The position numbers were made by a program, and so were the translations under genes. A DNA stretch of 64,000 bases from Diploptera punctata (Eukaryota; Arthropoda; Insecta; Blattodea; Blaberidae), in contig JASPKZ010001598.1 in assembly GCA_030220185.1 (NCBI GenBank), positions 1,508,501 to 1,572,500 of the forward strand. The letters run 5' to 3'. The notes under the pieces were generated by a model. That model had not been told where the DNA came from and ran no database searches. It worked only from the letters and a program-made list of their open reading frames with translations. Numbering within the stretch: position 1 is the first letter of the stretch; each line of letters begins with the position of its first letter. Of this stretch, positions 61,986 to 64,000 are shown piece by piece.

Positions 61986-62177
61986 GATAAATTTGTATTA
62001 TAGGCTACATAAGTTAGCCAATAAAACACCCAAATCACCAAAATTAAATTTAAAAGATCCAACTAGTTTCAATAGCGAATCTGTAATTTTCAATGTTAAT
62101 TATTGACTAAAGGAAAACTAAAATAGGTAAACAAAATAACAAATACAATTTTGACAACGTCACATGACGAGATTCCA

Positions 62178-62488
62178 TCCATAGTAATTCTGCCCGAAGG
62201 CAGGTCCTTCACTGCAATCATAGCATTTTCATGCTATGCTTGCAGCTTTACTAGGGAATTGTGTAGGTGTGGTAGCTTCCCGTTGCTTTCCACACCGGTG
62301 AAGGATGATGATGATAATAATGATAAGGATGATGATGATGGCCATATGATTTCAGGGACCGTTTAGGCATTAAAGTTTTCCTGACATTTGTCTCACAGGT
62401 GAGGAAAAACCCCGATGAAAACCTCACCCAGAAAAACTGTCCCGATCGGGGATCAACCCGGGCCCGCTGCCTGACAAGCGGTGGACAA
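62178..62488 (-). mobile_element. SINE S1, full length
   Basis: TAATTCTGCCCGAAGGCAGG, TTTCATGCTATGCTTGCAGC, GTAGCTTCCCGTTGCTTTCC, ACCTCACCCAGAAAAACTGT, GGGGATCAACCCGGGCCCGC (box B lost one G), then a shortened head GACAAGCGGTGGACA. Confidence 0.88.
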
Positions 62489-62525
62489 CACAACAATAAA
62501 AACATACAATCTAACAGATACAACT

Positions 62526-62539
62526 ACAACAACAACAAC

Positions 62540-62590
<51 letters not shown>

Positions 62591-62592
62591 TT
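62526..62592 (+). repeat. (CAA)n(TAA)n microsatellite
   Basis: Five CAA then ~18 AAT units, directly before LINE Q. Confidence 0.95.
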
Positions 62593-63331
62593 GATTAAAC
62601 TGCAGAGAATTCATGATAAAAAGGTTGAAAAGCACATATGAATCGTGGGGTCTCTCAGTAAATTTACAACAAAAAACAGAATATCTGGCAATAAATAGCA
62701 ATGAAAGAGATAATTTAACATTGGAAGAAGGGATTCAACTAAAGCAAGTGAAACAAACTAAATATTGGGAATAATTATGGATAACATTGAAGGTATAGGC
62801 AAAGAGAACATAAAACATAGAATTGAATTGAGTATCAAAATAATATCATCGTTAAATTCCATATGGTGGGATGGGCCTAAGCAAATTTGCAAAGACAAAA
62901 AATATATATATTGGTAAAACATAGGTGGAATCTGTTACAATGTATGGAAGTGAGGTATGGACAATCAATAAATACTAAAAGAATGGACTAATAGCTCCAG
63001 AAATTAATTATTTACGCAGAAGTGCCAAAAAGTTAAAATTAGAACATGTCAGAAATAAGTAAACATAGGCCTAATGGCAGCAGACGAATGCATAATTGAA
63101 AGAATTGTGAAGGAATTAAAGTGGTTAGGACATATTTTAAGAATGGATGATCAGCGATTACCGAAGCAACTATATCAATGGCACCCGACCAGGAAGAATA
63201 AAAGAGGGAGACCAAAGTTAACATGGAAGGAAAACATGAAGACAGTAATGCAAGCAAGAGGGCTAAGCATTGAAGATACCCAAGATCGTAGGCTTTGGAG
63301 GTTTGGCACGGGAAGACGGCAGCAGCTGTAA
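62593..63331 (+). mobile_element. LINE family Q fragment (RT thumb to C-terminus)
   Basis: With frame breaks: KLQRIHDKKVEKHI, VNLQQKTEYLAINSNER (62655-62710), EGIQLKQVKQTKYLGIIMDN (the YLG motif), GIGKENIKHRIELSIKII, then the frame 63074-63331. Not in other copies here. Confidence 0.82.
63074..63331 (+). CDS. LINE family Q C-terminal ORF fragment
   Basis: 85 codons from ATG (internal to the original). MAADECIIERIVKELKWLGH, ILRMDDQRLPKQLYQWHP (H..RM helix with residues LGHILRMDDQRLP), TRKNKRGRPKLTWKENMKTV (GRP..TW, the usual Arg replaced by Thr), SIEDTQDRRLWR and an RRQQL end. Closest in layout to LINE B. Confidence 0.82.
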   Translation: MAADECIIERIVKELKWLGHILRMDDQRLPKQLYQWHPTRKNKRGRPKLTWKENMKTVMQARGLSIEDTQDRRLWRFGTGRRQQL

Positions 63332-63344
63332 TATCCCGAAGATA

Positions 63345-63690
63345 GAGAGATAGAGAGAATTAAAGCCATAAGCTCTTCCCTTCCACTCAACCTGTGAAAA
63401 ATATTATAGGCTCCTAAGTCTATACAGAAAAATTTCATAAGATCATAACATAGAATAAATATTTTAACAAATTATACTGAAATTATAATTAATCAAATCA
63501 ATATTATTATAGAAATAAAAAATCGTAAACAATCAATCCACAGAGTCCAAATACAAAACAAAGATATTTAAATTTATTTTCAAAGAAACTAATCAATACT
63601 TTTAAAATTTTAAAGCACAGTTGAGGTTATGTAATAAAATATTAAAAATATTAAATTAGGACCTGATAAATCAGTCGTCCTAACTAAAAT
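63345..63690 (-). mobile_element. LINE E-like 3' tail followed by PLE-type 3' end
   Basis: 63355-63400 (GAATTAAAGCCATAAGCTCT, CCTTCCACTCAACC) matches the family E tail. 63600-63690 (CAGTTGAGGTTATGTAA, GACCTGATAAATCAGTCGTC) resembles the PLE 3' text at 3250. The AT-rich middle is unassigned. Confidence 0.5.
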
Positions 63691-64000
63691 AAGTTCATCA
63701 TCATCATCATAGTACATTCACGAATTTAGGCCATTTGTTGACCTGTTTCGGCCTCAAGAGAAACACCATCCAGAAGTCTTTTGAGTGGACGTCCTGGTCT
63801 TCTTCTTCCTGTAGGTTGATATCTTAACATTAGTTTGGGTATTCTGTGATCTTCCATTCGATGAACATGTTGTATCCATCTTGACTTATAATCAGAAATT
63901 TTGTTTTCTAAAGATTCCATGTGTAATTCTTCTAAGATGTCTTCATTTTTTTTGTGATCTAGTAGTGTGTATCCTGCAGTCCTCCGAAGATATCTCATTT
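63690..64000 (-). mobile_element. LINE family C 3' end, cut by window edge
   Basis: Minus-strand frame 63998-63726: MRYLRRTAGYTLLDHKKNED, ILEELHMESLENKISDYKSR, WIQHVHRMEDHRIPKLM, TGRRRPGRPLKRLLDGVSLE, AETGQQMA. Uninterrupted where the 52020-52480 copy is frameshifted. (ATC)n tail at 63697-63710. Confidence 0.9.

Overview
This is a gene-poor, AT-rich eukaryotic interval that looks like insect genomic DNA. I see no prokaryotic gene layout, no rRNA, no intact host gene and no convincing functional tRNA gene. Nearly everything recognisable is a decayed transposable element. The mixture (many LINE families ending in an H..RM...GRPxxRW tail, Penelope-like elements with a GIY-YIG domain, several tRNA-derived SINE families, TTAA-flanked MITEs, insect DUF4817-type and mariner-like transposase scraps) suggests a large orthopteroid or blattodean genome such as a cockroach. 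The species is inference, not proof.

Main components. LINE family A (tail encoding KPEGKRPVGRPRMRW, (TAAG)n tail) has more than ten fragments; the best is at 10986-12235 with a 357-codon reverse-transcriptase frame. LINE family B lies at 8437-9612, 48780-49798 and 56996-57420. At least ten other LINE families (labelled C, E-Q here) occur mostly as 3' ends. Family E is a different, CR1-like type (WNSLP..IRDC tail). Penelope-like elements lie at 40-185, 2560-3060, 12340-13040, 23000-24180 and 46640-46985. SINE families are labelled S1-S5 and R3, each with a tRNA-like box B. Non-autonomous DNA elements are a piggyBac-like TTAA MITE (six copies), a Harbinger-like MITE (24874-24980) and longer repeats with terminal inverted repeats (R2, 60973-61568).

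Regions. 0-10 kb: PLE and LINE scraps, a 158-bp perfect palindrome, a SINE nested in repeat R1, a broken unknown protein locus at 6808-7520, and LINE A and B side by side. 10-25 kb: the best LINE A copy, a PLE with an open GIY-YIG frame, microsatellite-tailed LINE ends, repeat R5 split by LINE insertions, a large inverted repeat at 20.5 kb, and a second PLE. 25-45 kb: a tandem CCCGGGAATCTAC repeat, a LINE flanked by an unusually long duplication, a chimeric transposase/RT frame, and several LINE A copies with clear target-site duplications. 45-64 kb: SINEs, R2 and R5 copies, LINE B/F nesting, a GC-rich degenerate satellite at 57.9-59.2 kb, and a last LINE cluster.

The most interesting signal is not a gene. 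The octamer TAGGCCTA is scattered through the window far above expectation. Comparing repeat copies in this window shows that GGCCTA (or decayed GGTCTA/GGCTA) is present in one copy and cleanly absent in another, always next to a TA. It behaves like a 4-bp GGCC unit inserted at TA with TA duplication, as a TA-specific transposon footprint would.
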